From: Clostridiales bacterium
GTDB taxonomy: Bacteria; Bacillota; Clostridia; Saccharofermentanales; Saccharofermentanaceae
Length of the DNA stretch: 64,000 nt
Assembly: GCA_017428545.1 (NCBI GenBank)
Contig: JAFRQR010000002.1
Location: 248,001 to 312,000 of the forward strand
Reading direction: 5' to 3'
Numbering within the stretch: position 1 is the first letter of the stretch; each line of letters begins with the position of its first letter. Position numbers and translations under genes: made by a program. This document shows positions 55,521 to 64,000 of the stretch, piece by piece. Below the pieces are notes generated by a model that saw only the letters and a program-made list of their open reading frames with translations, was not told the origin of the DNA and did no database searches.

Positions 55521-56252
55521 TTATCCTTGTGTCGCAGAAGGCTCACTCGAGCTTTCGGGCGGCGTCGTTTCCGAAGAACTGTCAGAAGAAGCCTGGGGAT
55601 CCGGATCGGATGGATCGGATCCGGGAGCCGTCTGTCCCGAAACACTTCCGTTTACCGGAATATAATCGAGGATACCGACGATATGTTCTTCGAGCTTAAA
55701 AGTACCTCTCTGCGTCCTTGTCTGGATAAAATCATCGGCATGGAAGATCATCTTCGCGCCGAAGAATGTCGTGATACCAATAACGATCGCAAGAATAACG
55801 AGTTTAATAAGAAGCATGACCGTGATACCGGAATTTTGGAAAAAGTCTGCCAGCGGCGTATTCCTTCTGATCTTATTATCCGATGCGGAAGCCATAAACT
55901 CCGCAACTCTAAATCTCGGCGAATCGATCTTCTCCATGATCGTATGCTTCATCGTTGATGCGGTATATTCATCCAGGTTCTTCTCTGCCGGAGCGGCATC
56001 GTTGATCACAGGATATCTTCCCGCCAGTTCATTGACGTGATACTGCAGGGCATCGGAAAAATAGTAGATCACTTTATCTTCCGAAAGCTTGGCGCGCTTG
56101 TGATAGGTATCGATGAATGCGTCAGTGACGGCGATCTCCGCACGGGTAGTATCGCGCAGATTCTTATACGCGCAACGATAGGCGAAAGCAGCATATGTAT
56201 CGTAGAACTGTTCGATATTCTCACGAGTCAGTTTATCATTCCACATTTCCAT
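55521..56252 (-). CDS. Membrane protein with sigma-70 region 2-like N terminus
   Basis: A 243-residue protein. The N-terminal 60 residues (ENIEQFYDTYAAFAYRCAYKNLRD, TDAFIDTYHKR) look like sigma-70 region 2 (YRxAYxxLRDxxxAExxVxxxF), but no region 4 follows. Instead there is a linker, one transmembrane helix (about 145-168) and a Ser/Pro/Glu-rich outside tail. It could be a degenerate ECF-like sensor fused to its own membrane anchor, but this is weak evidence. It starts one base after the MFS gene stop, with GGGGAGGTGAGATGAT. Confidence 0.55.
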   Translation of the reverse strand: MEMWNDKLTRENIEQFYDTYAAFAYRCAYKNLRDTTRAEIAVTDAFIDTYHKRAKLSEDKVIYYFSDALQYHVNELAGRYPVINDAAPAEKNLDEYTASTMKHTIMEKIDSPRFRVAEFMASASDNKIRRNTPLADFFQNSGITVMLLIKLVILAIVIGITTFFGAKMIFHADDFIQTRTQRGTFKLEEHIVGILDYIPVNGSVSGQTAPGSDPSDPDPQASSDSSSETTPPESSSEPSATQG

Positions 56253-56253
56253 A

Positions 56254-58188
56254 TCATCTCACCTCCCCGTTTCTTCCCGGCATAGTCGGGCGTTGCGGAT
56301 GCGAAGGCCTTTTCGGGTTCTTTTGAGAAGACGAATTGTCCATCAGCATCAAAAGAGGATACGAGCACGAAACCACCAGAATGATAAGTGCATAAGCGAT
56401 AAGCGGTACACGGACGTTTTCAAAAGCATTCGCCATTCCGAAGAAAAGCGATCCGATAATAATACCACTTGTAAATGCACGTACCAGGATCACTCGGGCG
56501 ATCGGGTGCTTATCCTGACGGATCAGAGACTTATAGTAATCAAGATATCCGAACTCATGCAGTCCCTGGGAAAGGCCGAGGAACGTAACGCCGATGACAA
56601 GTACTTTTGCCGACGGAGAAAGAGCAAAGACCAGATAACCGATCGAACTCAGGACCGCAGAGATCGTGATCCTCGTCTTGTGAGTAAAGAAATCCTCAAA
56701 CCAGATAATAAGGAGTTTTATGAACACCTCTCCGCAGACAACGGCCAGCATATAGTAGAAAGCTACAGTTGCAAGAGATATACGGACTGTTTCAAGATAA
56801 TCCGGAATAAACACGAGGAAGAATGCGACCTGGACACCCAGAGGGAAAATGGTGCTCCATGCAAATGTTCCGGACTTAGTATTTTTCAATGCATAGAAAT
56901 AGTTCGGCAGACGTACGACCGGTTCATTTGACGGCGGACAGTGACGAACGAAATAAAGCACCTGGATCGCATAAACGAACAGGAAGAACGAAGCGACCAT
57001 CAGAACGGTAAAAAGGCCGAAACGTTCAAACAGAATACCCGCAATGACCGCGCCGACGGAAACACCGAGCACAACGCCGGTATACTGGACCTGATGGATC
57101 TTTCGGTCCGTAAATTCAGCCTGACCGGAACGCATCGCCATGAGGCGGTAGTCTCTTTGGAATTGGAAAGACATGCCCAGAAGCACACCGATCGGCAAAA
57201 GCAGAAGCATAGTCAATACCGCATTATCGATCAGTCCGCAAAGCAAAAGCAGGATAAATGCGATCACGACAGAGACCATGACAGCAAGTCTTGATGTGAG
57301 TTTTCGGATCAGAAGGTCACGCAGATGGGTGAAACGGAAGAATCCGAACAGATAAAGTACACAGGATAATACGATCAGGATCTGAAGGACAAAACCATTG
57401 TCGATCTCTCCGCTAAAGGATTCCTTCATATAAGAAGGAAGAATGATCAGCGGCATCGCGCATCCGACACTGGAGAAGAAAGAAGTCAGTCGGAATGTGG
57501 AAAAACCATACATTACCGCTCTCGGGACTGTCTTATCCGGCGGAGTGATCAATGTATCGAAAAGTCTTCTCATCTCTCCGTAAATGATCGCGATCGCAAC
57601 GGCAATGGAAACAATGGTAAACAGCCAGGACAACGACATACCGTTTTCCGTCTTAGCAAAATCACCCTGAGGGATCATGACCTCAACGATTCCGGATACC
57701 GTTCCGTCCAGACTGAGGATCGGGGATACGGACGTAACGTACCTGATATTATTCTCGTTTCTGTGAGTTACGACCAGCTGCTGCTGTTCGAAAGACTCCA
57801 TATACTCCTCACCTGCACCGGAAAGGACATATTGTTTGCCCTCGTCATACGTGCGGTCGGAAGTGTAAACGCGAAGGAAAGAATTTCCTCCTTTTACATA
57901 TACATTTACGATATATTGTTTATTCGCATCATAAAAGGCCGGATCGTTCGGCAGCGACATACCGTCTGCAAGATTCTGTCCGGACAAAGAAACGGAAACG
58001 CTTGCCGCATAAGATGACAAAGCTGTCTTTCTTTGGGATTCCAATGCCGAACAATAAACTTTCGTAACGATGGAAGAAACTACAAAAAGCACGACGATTG
58101 CAGTGATCAGGCAGAATCCGATCTGGCTGGCGATCGCTTTTTTGCCCTTTGGCGCTTTGGTGAAGTTTTCGATCAGGAAATCATTCAT
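56254..58188 (-). CDS. MFS transporter fused to an N-terminal Cache-like sensor
   Basis: A 644-residue protein. TM1 (about 20-45) is followed by an outside domain of about 130 residues (VYTSDRTYDEGKQYVL, TSVSPILSLDGTVSGIVEVMIP, typical Cache strand pattern), TM2 (about 185-205) and then about 12 transmembrane helices of the MFS (FSSVGCAMPLIILPSYM, GFFRFTHLRDLLIRKL). The architecture suggests a transporter gated or localised by extracellular ligand. It begins by an ATGA overlap with the Cache-only protein gene. The tail is disordered and Pro-rich. AAAAGCAC at 58085. Confidence 0.75.
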   Translation of the reverse strand: MNDFLIENFTKAPKGKKAIASQIGFCLITAIVVLFVVSSIVTKVYCSALESQRKTALSSYAASVSVSLSGQNLADGMSLPNDPAFYDANKQYIVNVYVKGGNSFLRVYTSDRTYDEGKQYVLSGAGEEYMESFEQQQLVVTHRNENNIRYVTSVSPILSLDGTVSGIVEVMIPQGDFAKTENGMSLSWLFTIVSIAVAIAIIYGEMRRLFDTLITPPDKTVPRAVMYGFSTFRLTSFFSSVGCAMPLIILPSYMKESFSGEIDNGFVLQILIVLSCVLYLFGFFRFTHLRDLLIRKLTSRLAVMVSVVIAFILLLLCGLIDNAVLTMLLLLPIGVLLGMSFQFQRDYRLMAMRSGQAEFTDRKIHQVQYTGVVLGVSVGAVIAGILFERFGLFTVLMVASFFLFVYAIQVLYFVRHCPPSNEPVVRLPNYFYALKNTKSGTFAWSTIFPLGVQVAFFLVFIPDYLETVRISLATVAFYYMLAVVCGEVFIKLLIIWFEDFFTHKTRITISAVLSSIGYLVFALSPSAKVLVIGVTFLGLSQGLHEFGYLDYYKSLIRQDKHPIARVILVRAFTSGIIIGSLFFGMANAFENVRVPLIAYALIILVVSCSYPLLMLMDNSSSQKNPKRPSHPQRPTMPGRNGEVR

Positions 58189-58868
58189 AACGTCGCCTCC
58201 GTATTCTTATTGGAAACCAGGCGGAGGAACGGCGGAATGATGAACTGCAGGGAGAATCCCGCAAGCGCAACGATGACCGCTACGATAACCGTTGAAAGGA
58301 TCTTCGACTCAAGGCGGTTCCCCATTTCATTAATAGGACGAGACTGCGCAGAAAGCTCCAGTAATGCGGCAACATTACCTTCCTGGTCTTTGATCGGGAC
58401 CAGATAGTGATAAACGTTCTTTTCCCGAACTTCATACGGAGTCATTTCGTTTGTCATCCATTCGGATACGGGAATACTCATCGCAACAAGAAGGTCGGAG
58501 TCGTTTCCCGTCATCATGGAAAGCGAACCGTTCGTATACTCATAAAGGCCGAAAGCCTGCGTCGTATAATCATCTTCATTTGTGTCAAGCATCATATAAG
58601 GAAGGACGGCGCCGTACTTCTGTGCAGCCTTGGCAGAATCCGTCTTGATCTCTTCACCTGAAACCGCAGATGCAGCATTGACTGCATCCGTCTGAACACG
58701 GCGGATAAGAGTATTCTGAAACTCTTTTTCAAAACCCAAACGCATATGGTGTACGGCAAAAGAAACCGAGACAACTACTAAGACCAAAGCAAACAGGGAA
58801 AGAAACACGATCTTGGCTACTTTTCCGGCTGCATTAGAAGCTGTAGTACTATTATCAGAAACAGGCAT
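58185..58868 (-). CDS. Small Cache-like extracellular sensor protein
   Basis: A 227-residue protein with a transmembrane helix near residues 20-42, an outside domain (GAVLPYMMLDTNEDDYTTQAFGLYEYTNGSLSMMTG and YHYLVPIKDQEGNVAALLELSA, Cache pattern), and a second helix near the C terminus (KILSTVIVAVIVALAGFSL). It has no cytoplasmic output domain, so it probably acts through its partner, the Cache-MFS protein, whose sensor it resembles. ATG at 58868 follows GAGGTGACAGG. It heads a three-gene unit with ATGA and one-base joints. Confidence 0.7.
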   Translation of the reverse strand: MPVSDNSTTASNAAGKVAKIVFLSLFALVLVVVSVSFAVHHMRLGFEKEFQNTLIRRVQTDAVNAASAVSGEEIKTDSAKAAQKYGAVLPYMMLDTNEDDYTTQAFGLYEYTNGSLSMMTGNDSDLLVAMSIPVSEWMTNEMTPYEVREKNVYHYLVPIKDQEGNVAALLELSAQSRPINEMGNRLESKILSTVIVAVIVALAGFSLQFIIPPFLRLVSNKNTEATL

Positions 58869-58929
58869 CCTGTCACCTCGCGCATAAAAATTCACGATAA
58901 TTATATCGCAAAGTATAATAATTGCAAAA

Positions 58930-58957
58930 CAAAAGGAGCTGTCTTACGACAACTCCC
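58930..58957 (-). terminator. Terminator of the tRNA-Leu/tRNA-fMet unit
   Basis: On the minus strand GGAGTTGTC pairs with GACAGCTCC around a GTAA loop, followed by TTTTGTTTTG. It shares the stem sequence with the terminator at 62983-63016. Confidence 0.88.
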
Positions 58958-58962
58958 CTAAT

Positions 58963-59039
58963 TGGTTGCGGAGGCGGGACTCGAACCTCGCGACCTTCGG
59001 GTTATGAGCCCGACAAGCTACCAACTGCTCCACTCCGCG
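58963..59039 (-). tRNA. Initiator tRNA-fMet (CAT)
   Basis: A 77-base cloverleaf with encoded CCA. The anticodon loop is CTCATAA. Position 1 C faces A72, leaving the acceptor stem end unpaired, and the anticodon stem has three consecutive G-C pairs (GGG/CCC); both are hallmarks of initiator tRNA. It follows tRNA-Leu by 17 bases in the same direction. Confidence 0.95.
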
Positions 59040-59056
59040 ATATATAACAGAAAGTC

Positions 59057-59143
59057 TGGTGCTCGTGACCGGACTTGAACCGGTACGGGTTTTACCCCGA
59101 CGGATTTTAAGTCCGTTGCGTCTGCCTATTCCGCCACACGAGC
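59057..59143 (-). tRNA. tRNA-Leu (TAA)
   Basis: An 87-base class II cloverleaf with a long variable arm (GTCGGGGTAAAACCCGT) and encoded CCA. The anticodon loop is CTTAAAA, giving TAA, and the GGTTCAAGTCC T-arm is standard. First gene of the two-tRNA unit. Confidence 0.95.
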
Positions 59144-59270
59144 AAGTCATTCCTTAGTGCCTATAAAGACTAACATTGATGAATGTATTTGTCAAACCCT
59201 TTTTTCGCACTTTCTATTGTCCTGACGGTATAATCTTATTACATAGGAAAACGCATTATTTATGCACCTT

Positions 59271-59894
59271 TCATACACATATGCCGTCCTTTATCAAAGC
59301 ATATTTACTCTCTCCTATTCCGGGCACATTCATAAGATCTTCCGTAGTCATAAAAGGGCCATGTTCTTCTCTGTATCTGATGATCTTTTCCGCAGTCTTT
59401 TCTCCGATTCCGGATAGTGTTGAAAGTTCTTCTTCATCCGCCGTATTGATGTTTACTTTCCCGTTTTGCTTCCGAGGCTCTTCTTCCTCCTTTCCCGGAA
59501 AAATGAAACCTGAACTATCCGACGGTTCTGTAATATCATCAATGGAGGGCACATAAATGCTTTCTTCCGATGAGATCAGATAAACCATATCGATATGATC
59601 AACGGCTGCCTGACTCTTAAGCCCGCCTGCCATCTCAATAAGCTCGTACAGATACACAGAGCCTTCGATCTGATAAACTCCCGGACTATTCACCTCTCCG
59701 CATATATAGACCGGGAAAACGCGTTTTTCCTTTTGAAGGGTCTCCGTACCTTCAATCGATGAAGATGACTCCAATTTACTCTCTTCCGTTTCGATCGTTA
59801 CCTTGTTTTCTTTAGTCCGAAGAGTCGTGAATAAGAAGGCCGCGAAGCCGAGGCCGACCAATAACAATGTAATGAATAGCCTTCGTTTGTCCAT
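59271..59894 (-). CDS. comEA: ComEA-type DNA-binding competence protein
   Basis: A 207-residue membrane-anchored protein: one N-terminal transmembrane helix (RLFITLLLVGLGFAAFLF), an SLBB domain (PVYICGEVNSPGVYQIEGSVYLYEL) and a C-terminal helix-hairpin-helix pair (VNINTADEEELSTLSGIGEKTAEKII and MNVPGIGESKYALIKD). ComEA binds incoming double-stranded DNA at the membrane during transformation. The ATG at 59894 follows CAGGGGAAGTATC. No comEC is next to it; downstream are the tRNAs. It fits the idea that the dispersed 8-mer is an uptake signal, but does not prove it. Confidence 0.88.
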   Translation of the reverse strand: MDKRRLFITLLLVGLGFAAFLFTTLRTKENKVTIETEESKLESSSSIEGTETLQKEKRVFPVYICGEVNSPGVYQIEGSVYLYELIEMAGGLKSQAAVDHIDMVYLISSEESIYVPSIDDITEPSDSSGFIFPGKEEEEPRKQNGKVNINTADEEELSTLSGIGEKTAEKIIRYREEHGPFMTTEDLMNVPGIGESKYALIKDGICV

Positions 59895-60095
59895 GATACT
59901 TCCCCTGAAGAATACTTTACGAAAAGTATAGGAGATTAAATCAAAAATGATTTCGACAATTGCTATCATTCTTCGACTTTTTGACCACAAAACAGAAGAA
60001 AATAGTATCAACTTTTGTTGTTTTTTGTTGCGGTTTTTCCGTATTTGAAATAAGATATATAAGAGTTATATTTTTTGACTTCGGAGGAATTGCAC

Positions 60096-62963
60096 ATGCT
60101 TCGTGAACATGAAAATGACGGAAAAAATGAGAGAGAGCATCTTTTGCATGCTCCTGAGGAAGAGTTCGACGATTCTCAGACCCCGTCCGTTTTCGGAACA
60201 TTCAGAAGATCAAACGGAGATTCACTTTCTGAAGATCCGGTTTATATGCACAGATCAGACGACGAAGAGCCGATCGATCCTGACGACCAGGTAAAACGGC
60301 CTCTTTTCCTTTCTTTCAAAGCAAATGATCCCGCACAGAATGTTTCAGATGCTCTTCGAGAGCAGAATGACATGGATGCATCTTTGCAGGAAGAAGATCT
60401 TCTTGATCCTTTCCTTTCAGACGAAATGATCACAGATCCGACACTTGATGCGGATCAGTTCTCTGAACAACCTGTCGCTCAGGAAGACAGATCCACTTTT
60501 TCCGGTCCGAAATACGGGTTTAATGCCCCGGATCCGACAGCAAAGCCGTCCATGCTGGACACCATGTATGCTAAGGAAAACTATCTGAACAACATTCCGA
60601 AATACGAAGTAGATAATTCGCTTGAAGATGAGATCGAAGCAGAATTGGGAAGCGAGAACTTCTCTCCTTTCCAGCCATTTGCTGCATTTAAACCTGCAGT
60701 CCCGGTGGAAGAGCCGAAAGCTGAAACGCCGGCCGCTCCGGCCCCTGTAGCATCGGAACCGGTCGTTGAGACACCCGTTGTTGAAGAGCCTGCCGTTGAG
60801 GCACCTGTTGTCGAGCAAACATCTGAACCTGCTGTTGAGCAGGCTGCAGAACAGATCACGGAGCAGGTCGTTGAGCAGGCCCCTGCAAATGAGCCTGTAT
60901 CCGAAACGAAGGCCGTTGTTTTCCCGAGTATTGATGTGGAAACTCCCGTAGGCTTCACTCGTCCGGGTTCCAATCATGTTTCTGCTCCGGAAGTTCCGGC
61001 TACGGAAGAAACCGTAGCTGAACCGGAAGTTGAAAAGGCTTCTGAAGAAATCTCTCAGACTGAAGAGATCGTCGAAGAGCCGGTTTCTGAAGTCAAGGAT
61101 GAAACAGTTGAAGAAACTGCTGAGGCAGCTGTTGATGAGCTGGCTGTAAATGATACAGTATCAAGTGTGGAAGATGCCGCTTCGCAGGAAGAAGTATCCG
61201 ATGAATCCGTCCCTGCTTCTACTGTGTCTGAAACACAAGCCGCTTCCATGATCGAAGAAGTTCCGGCTTTTGCCAGAAACGAGATCGAGCCGCCGGAGAC
61301 ACCTGAGGATGATATTTCCGTACTGGAAGCATCTCCTGTGATCAACGTTGCTTCGATGATCGAAGCGGACGATGATAATGATGAGAATGAAGAATTCTCC
61401 GAGAATGAGGAGGTCATCGAGGAAGCTTCCGAGGCCGATGGTCAGGCTGCTGAAACGGTTCCTTCTGAAGCTCCTAGTGAGAATGTCGTCGAAGAAACAG
61501 CTGTTTCCGAAGCCGCCAGTGAGGATACCTCTTCTATCTACGATAACGAGCCGATCGATGATCCTTCTGCGGGCATCGTATCCGAAGATTATGAATCGAT
61601 CTACACAGAGAGCGACGCTGCCGAGACGGCACCGGTCAATTACTCTGCACCGGAAGTTCACCCGCATGTTTCCATTGCTTCCGCAAATCTCGAACCGATC
61701 GACAGCGTATACGCCAGCCCAGTAAATGCAAAACGTCTCGCTGCAAGCGAAGAACAGAATGCCGGCAAGGCAGCCTCCAAGAACCACCTCCTCTTCGGCG
61801 ACGGGGATGAGAGTGAATTCCATAAGGCGGCCATGAAAGAGATCGAGCAGAATAAGATTGAGAAAGAGAAAGCCGCAGCAGCGGCTGCAGCAGCTGCCGC
61901 GGCAGGAACTGCCGATCAGGTCGCAGGCACCTCTTCCGGTCTTCGTCCGGGTTCCTCTCTTGGCAACAAAGCTGAATCTCGCGAAGTCTCTTCCGCAAAA
62001 GAAACGCAAGCTTCTCCTAGAAACACGCAGCGCCCCGGCGGTTCGATCAACCGTCCTGTCGCAAGACCGGAAATGACTTCCATGAGTTCCAGCGCGCAGC
62101 TTGCTAAATCACAGCGCCATACATACAATGCAGCTTCCCAGCGAGGTTCTATCACGCCTGTCGAGCAGCAGGAGCATACGACCGAAAAACGCAGCATCGT
62201 AAAGCCGATCATCTTTATCTGCGCCGCGCTTATCTGTCTCGCCGGTCTGGTCTTCTGCTGGCAGTATTTCAAACTCGGTAAGGTCTTCTTCTCTGAAAAG
62301 GATGAATCGGAAGCAACGACTTACAAAGAGAGCGAGATCGATAGCGAGATCGAAACGGATAGCAAGGCGACCAAAGTGATCACTGTATCTTCTGATAGCG
62401 AAACCGAAAAGACTACCGAAGATGTAACAACGACCACTACTGAGGCACCAACGACAACAACTACCGAGGAACCGGCAACTACGACAACTGAGGCTCCGAC
62501 GACGACAACGACAGAAGCACCGACAACTACGACCACGGAAGCTCCGGCAACTACAACGACCGAGGCTCCCGCTACAACAACGGAACCTGCTCCGACTGTT
62601 GCACCTTCTGAATACAAGAAGACTTCCTTCACGACAAAGATCACGAATGCGAAGGCTTCCGGAAAGAACTGTTCATTTGATATCAAGTTCACGAATAATC
62701 AGAAGAAGACTTCTTCTCTGAATGCTTCCCTCGAGTATGTCACGATCACATTCTCCGAGACTTCCGCAACGATCACCAGCATCGAGTGCACCAACTTCAC
62801 CGTCGTTGCAAAGGAAGGCAGCAAGAACACATTCTATCTCTATCCGAACAGTGATGAAGCTCTTGAGAAAGGCGACACGATCGTCGCATCGATCACTGCC
62901 GAGGGCGATAAGTCCATCGGATCTTTTAAGATCAAGAACTTCCTCGTACAGTATCTGAAGTAA
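60096..62963 (+). CDS. Large acidic surface-type protein with Thr-rich linker
   Basis: A 955-residue protein. Residues 1 to about 700 are acidic and low in complexity, with Glu/Pro/Ala/Val repeats (VEEPAVEAPVVEQ and the like), predicted cytoplasmic and disordered. One transmembrane helix (about 702-724, FICAALICLAGLVFCW) follows, then a TTTTEAP repeat linker (777-832) and a C-terminal beta-rich domain of about 120 residues (NCSFDIKFTNNQKKTSSLNA onward). The ATG at 60096 follows GGAGG at the right distance; a TTG at 60075 is less likely. The fold is not recognised; it may tie the wall to a cytoplasmic partner. It has no AAAAGCAC copies. Confidence 0.7.
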   Translation: MLREHENDGKNEREHLLHAPEEEFDDSQTPSVFGTFRRSNGDSLSEDPVYMHRSDDEEPIDPDDQVKRPLFLSFKANDPAQNVSDALREQNDMDASLQEEDLLDPFLSDEMITDPTLDADQFSEQPVAQEDRSTFSGPKYGFNAPDPTAKPSMLDTMYAKENYLNNIPKYEVDNSLEDEIEAELGSENFSPFQPFAAFKPAVPVEEPKAETPAAPAPVASEPVVETPVVEEPAVEAPVVEQTSEPAVEQAAEQITEQVVEQAPANEPVSETKAVVFPSIDVETPVGFTRPGSNHVSAPEVPATEETVAEPEVEKASEEISQTEEIVEEPVSEVKDETVEETAEAAVDELAVNDTVSSVEDAASQEEVSDESVPASTVSETQAASMIEEVPAFARNEIEPPETPEDDISVLEASPVINVASMIEADDDNDENEEFSENEEVIEEASEADGQAAETVPSEAPSENVVEETAVSEAASEDTSSIYDNEPIDDPSAGIVSEDYESIYTESDAAETAPVNYSAPEVHPHVSIASANLEPIDSVYASPVNAKRLAASEEQNAGKAASKNHLLFGDGDESEFHKAAMKEIEQNKIEKEKAAAAAAAAAAAGTADQVAGTSSGLRPGSSLGNKAESREVSSAKETQASPRNTQRPGGSINRPVARPEMTSMSSSAQLAKSQRHTYNAASQRGSITPVEQQEHTTEKRSIVKPIIFICAALICLAGLVFCWQYFKLGKVFFSEKDESEATTYKESEIDSEIETDSKATKVITVSSDSETEKTTEDVTTTTTEAPTTTTTEEPATTTTEAPTTTTTEAPTTTTTEAPATTTTEAPATTTEPAPTVAPSEYKKTSFTTKITNAKASGKNCSFDIKFTNNQKKTSSLNASLEYVTITFSETSATITSIECTNFTVVAKEGSKNTFYLYPNSDEALEKGDTIVASITAEGDKSIGSFKIKNFLVQYLK
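62426..62593 (+). repeat. Tandem TTTTEAP-type coding repeat
   Basis: Short in-frame repeats of about 21 bases around ACAACTACGACCACGGAAGC, encoding TTTTEAP, TTTTTEEP and variants about eight times. The repeat forms the Thr-rich wall-spanning linker of the surface-type protein. Confidence 0.85.
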
Positions 62964-62982
62964 TCTATAATCAGACAAATGC

Positions 62983-63016
62983 AAAAGGAGCTGTCTCATA
63001 TGAGACAGCTCCTTTT
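62983..63016. terminator. Bidirectional perfect-palindrome terminator
   Basis: A 34 bp perfect palindrome. AAAAGGAGCTGTCTCAT faces its complement ATGAGACAGCTCCTTTT, between the convergent surface-protein and prfB genes. The stem matches the tRNA-unit terminator at 58930-58957 for 15 bases (CAAAAGGAGCTGTCT). Confidence 0.95.
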
Positions 63017-63040
63017 CATTTATCGGATTACTTCAAAGAA

Positions 63041-64000
63041 TTACTTTTCAATCGTCATACCGGAAAGGAATGCATTAATAAATCCATCGAGATTTCCGTT
63101 CATTACGGCATCGACATTGACTTCTTCATAACCGGTACGATGATCTTTGACCAGCGTATACGGGCAGAAAACATAGGAACGGATCTGGCTGCCCCAGGCG
63201 ATCTCCATCTGAACACCCTTAAGGTCTTCGATCTTTTCCATGTGAGCCGCCATAGCAAGTGCATAAAGTTTTGCTTTCAGCATATTCATCGCCGTCTCAC
63301 GGTTCTGGATCTGAGAACGCTCAGCCTGGCAGGCTACAACACATCCGGTCGGAATATGAGTAAGACGGACAGCCGAGTCAGTACGGTTAACGTGCTGACC
63401 ACCTTTACCAGTTGCACGGTATGTATCAACACGGACATCAGCCATATCGATCTTAATATCAATAGAATCATCCAGTTCCGGCATAACTTCGCAGGAAGCA
63501 AAGGAAGTATGTCTTCTTGCCGAGGAGTCGAAAGGAGAGATCCTGACAAGACGATGAACACCGATCTCTGATCTTAAGAAACCGTAGGCATTCTCACCTG
63601 TGATCATCATGGAGACGCTCTTGATTCCGGCTTCGTCGCCATCAAGATACTCAAGTTCCTTGATCTCAAAGTCATGGTCCTGTGCCCAGTGTGTATACAT
63701 TCTATAGAGCATACTTACCCAGTCCTGAGCTTCAGTTCCACCGGCACCGGCGTGCAGGGTAAGGATCGCGTTGTTCTTATCATATTCACCTGTAAGAAGC
63801 GTCTCAAGGCGCATCTTTTCATAAGAGGCGGTAAAATGCTTTACGCCTTCCGTGGCTTCCTCTAGAACATCCGTATCTTCTGCTTCATTTCCCAGCTCGC
63901 ACAAAACCAGAAGGTCCTCACGGGTAGCCGCCAGATCCTCAAAGGACTTGATACGCTTCTGAAGTCTCTTCATCTTTGTCTGTTCTTTCTGGGCACGCTC
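63041..64000 (-). CDS. prfB: Peptide chain release factor 2 (partial)
   Basis: The frame is open to the right edge of the window, so the N terminus (and any early in-frame TGA frameshift site) is outside. The visible 319 residues include LHAGAGGTEAQDW, the RF2 tripeptide SPF in VRISPFDSSARRH (stop codons UAA and UGA) and the GGQ loop YRATGKGGQHVNRTDSAVRL that triggers hydrolysis. It ends with a stop at 63041, facing the palindromic terminator. Confidence 0.96.
   Translation of the reverse strand, partial: ERAQKEQTKMKRLQKRIKSFEDLAATREDLLVLCELGNEAEDTDVLEEATEGVKHFTASYEKMRLETLLTGEYDKNNAILTLHAGAGGTEAQDWVSMLYRMYTHWAQDHDFEIKELEYLDGDEAGIKSVSMMITGENAYGFLRSEIGVHRLVRISPFDSSARRHTSFASCEVMPELDDSIDIKIDMADVRVDTYRATGKGGQHVNRTDSAVRLTHIPTGCVVACQAERSQIQNRETAMNMLKAKLYALAMAAHMEKIEDLKGVQMEIAWGSQIRSYVFCPYTLVKDHRTGYEEVNVDAVMNGNLDGFINAFLSGMTIEK

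Noticed and set aside
62426..62593. Regular short repeats that could suggest a CRISPR array or satellite
   Set aside because: The repeats are in frame, about 21 bases without spacers, and encode a Thr-rich linker.

Overview
This is a 64 kb stretch of bacterial chromosome, most likely from an anaerobic Clostridia-type Firmicute. The grounds are clostridial-style genes (RqcH, ruvCAB, an RlhA/TrhP-type U32 protein, DUF3048 lipoprotein, DUF711/ACT pair), HydG with a TM1266-type regulator implying an [FeFe] hydrogenase, CIRCE-controlled groESL, strong GGAGG ribosome binding sites and medium GC content. I cannot place it more precisely. No phage, transposase, CRISPR or rRNA is visible, and no gap between genes exceeds about 260 bases. 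Most genes lie on the minus strand.

Layout. 1-7.7 kb: partial membrane protein, rqcH, queH, ruvCAB, a pyrimidine-nucleoside phosphorylase and a Gfo/Idh/MocA oxidoreductase. 7.7-12 kb: envelope genes (a PP2C-like/SH3 membrane protein, an LCP transferase, a DUF3048 lipoprotein). 12-24.6 kb: an 11-gene minus-strand run, purL-rsmA-zapA-U32-dut-corA-hydrolase-tsaD-smpB-vanZ-unknown, whose first part is joined by ATGA stop/start overlaps. 24.7-35.5 kb: htpG, a class IV aminotransferase, argG with a good promoter and an ARG-box-like operator, a GNAT, a TIR-domain membrane protein, hydG with its regulator behind an attenuator-like leader, and argH. 35.6-44.6 kb: a zinc-ribbon membrane protein, a sugar-sensor-like GGDEF protein, the DUF711/ACT pair, an MBL hydrolase, two flavoproteins and a CYTH protein. 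44.6-50.5 kb: a gliding-type (GldA/F/G plus DUF4340) ABC export cluster. 50.6-64 kb: acyl-ACP thioesterase, groESL, a second LCP protein, a Cache/MFS/sigma-like three-gene operon, tRNA-Leu and tRNA-fMet, comEA, a 955-residue acidic surface-type protein and the 3' part of prfB.

The most unusual signal is not a gene. The 8-mer AAAAGCAC (usually AAAAGCACYT) occurs 32 times by my count on the two strands, where about two would be expected, in several reading frames and also between genes. It has the density and form of a DNA uptake sequence or a Chi-like site. Other notable points are the untypable leader RNA upstream of the hydG operon, a TIR-transmembrane-propeller protein, a Cache-fused MFS transporter and three enzyme-fold proteins (PP2C-like, alpha/beta hydrolase, CorA) with substituted signature residues.
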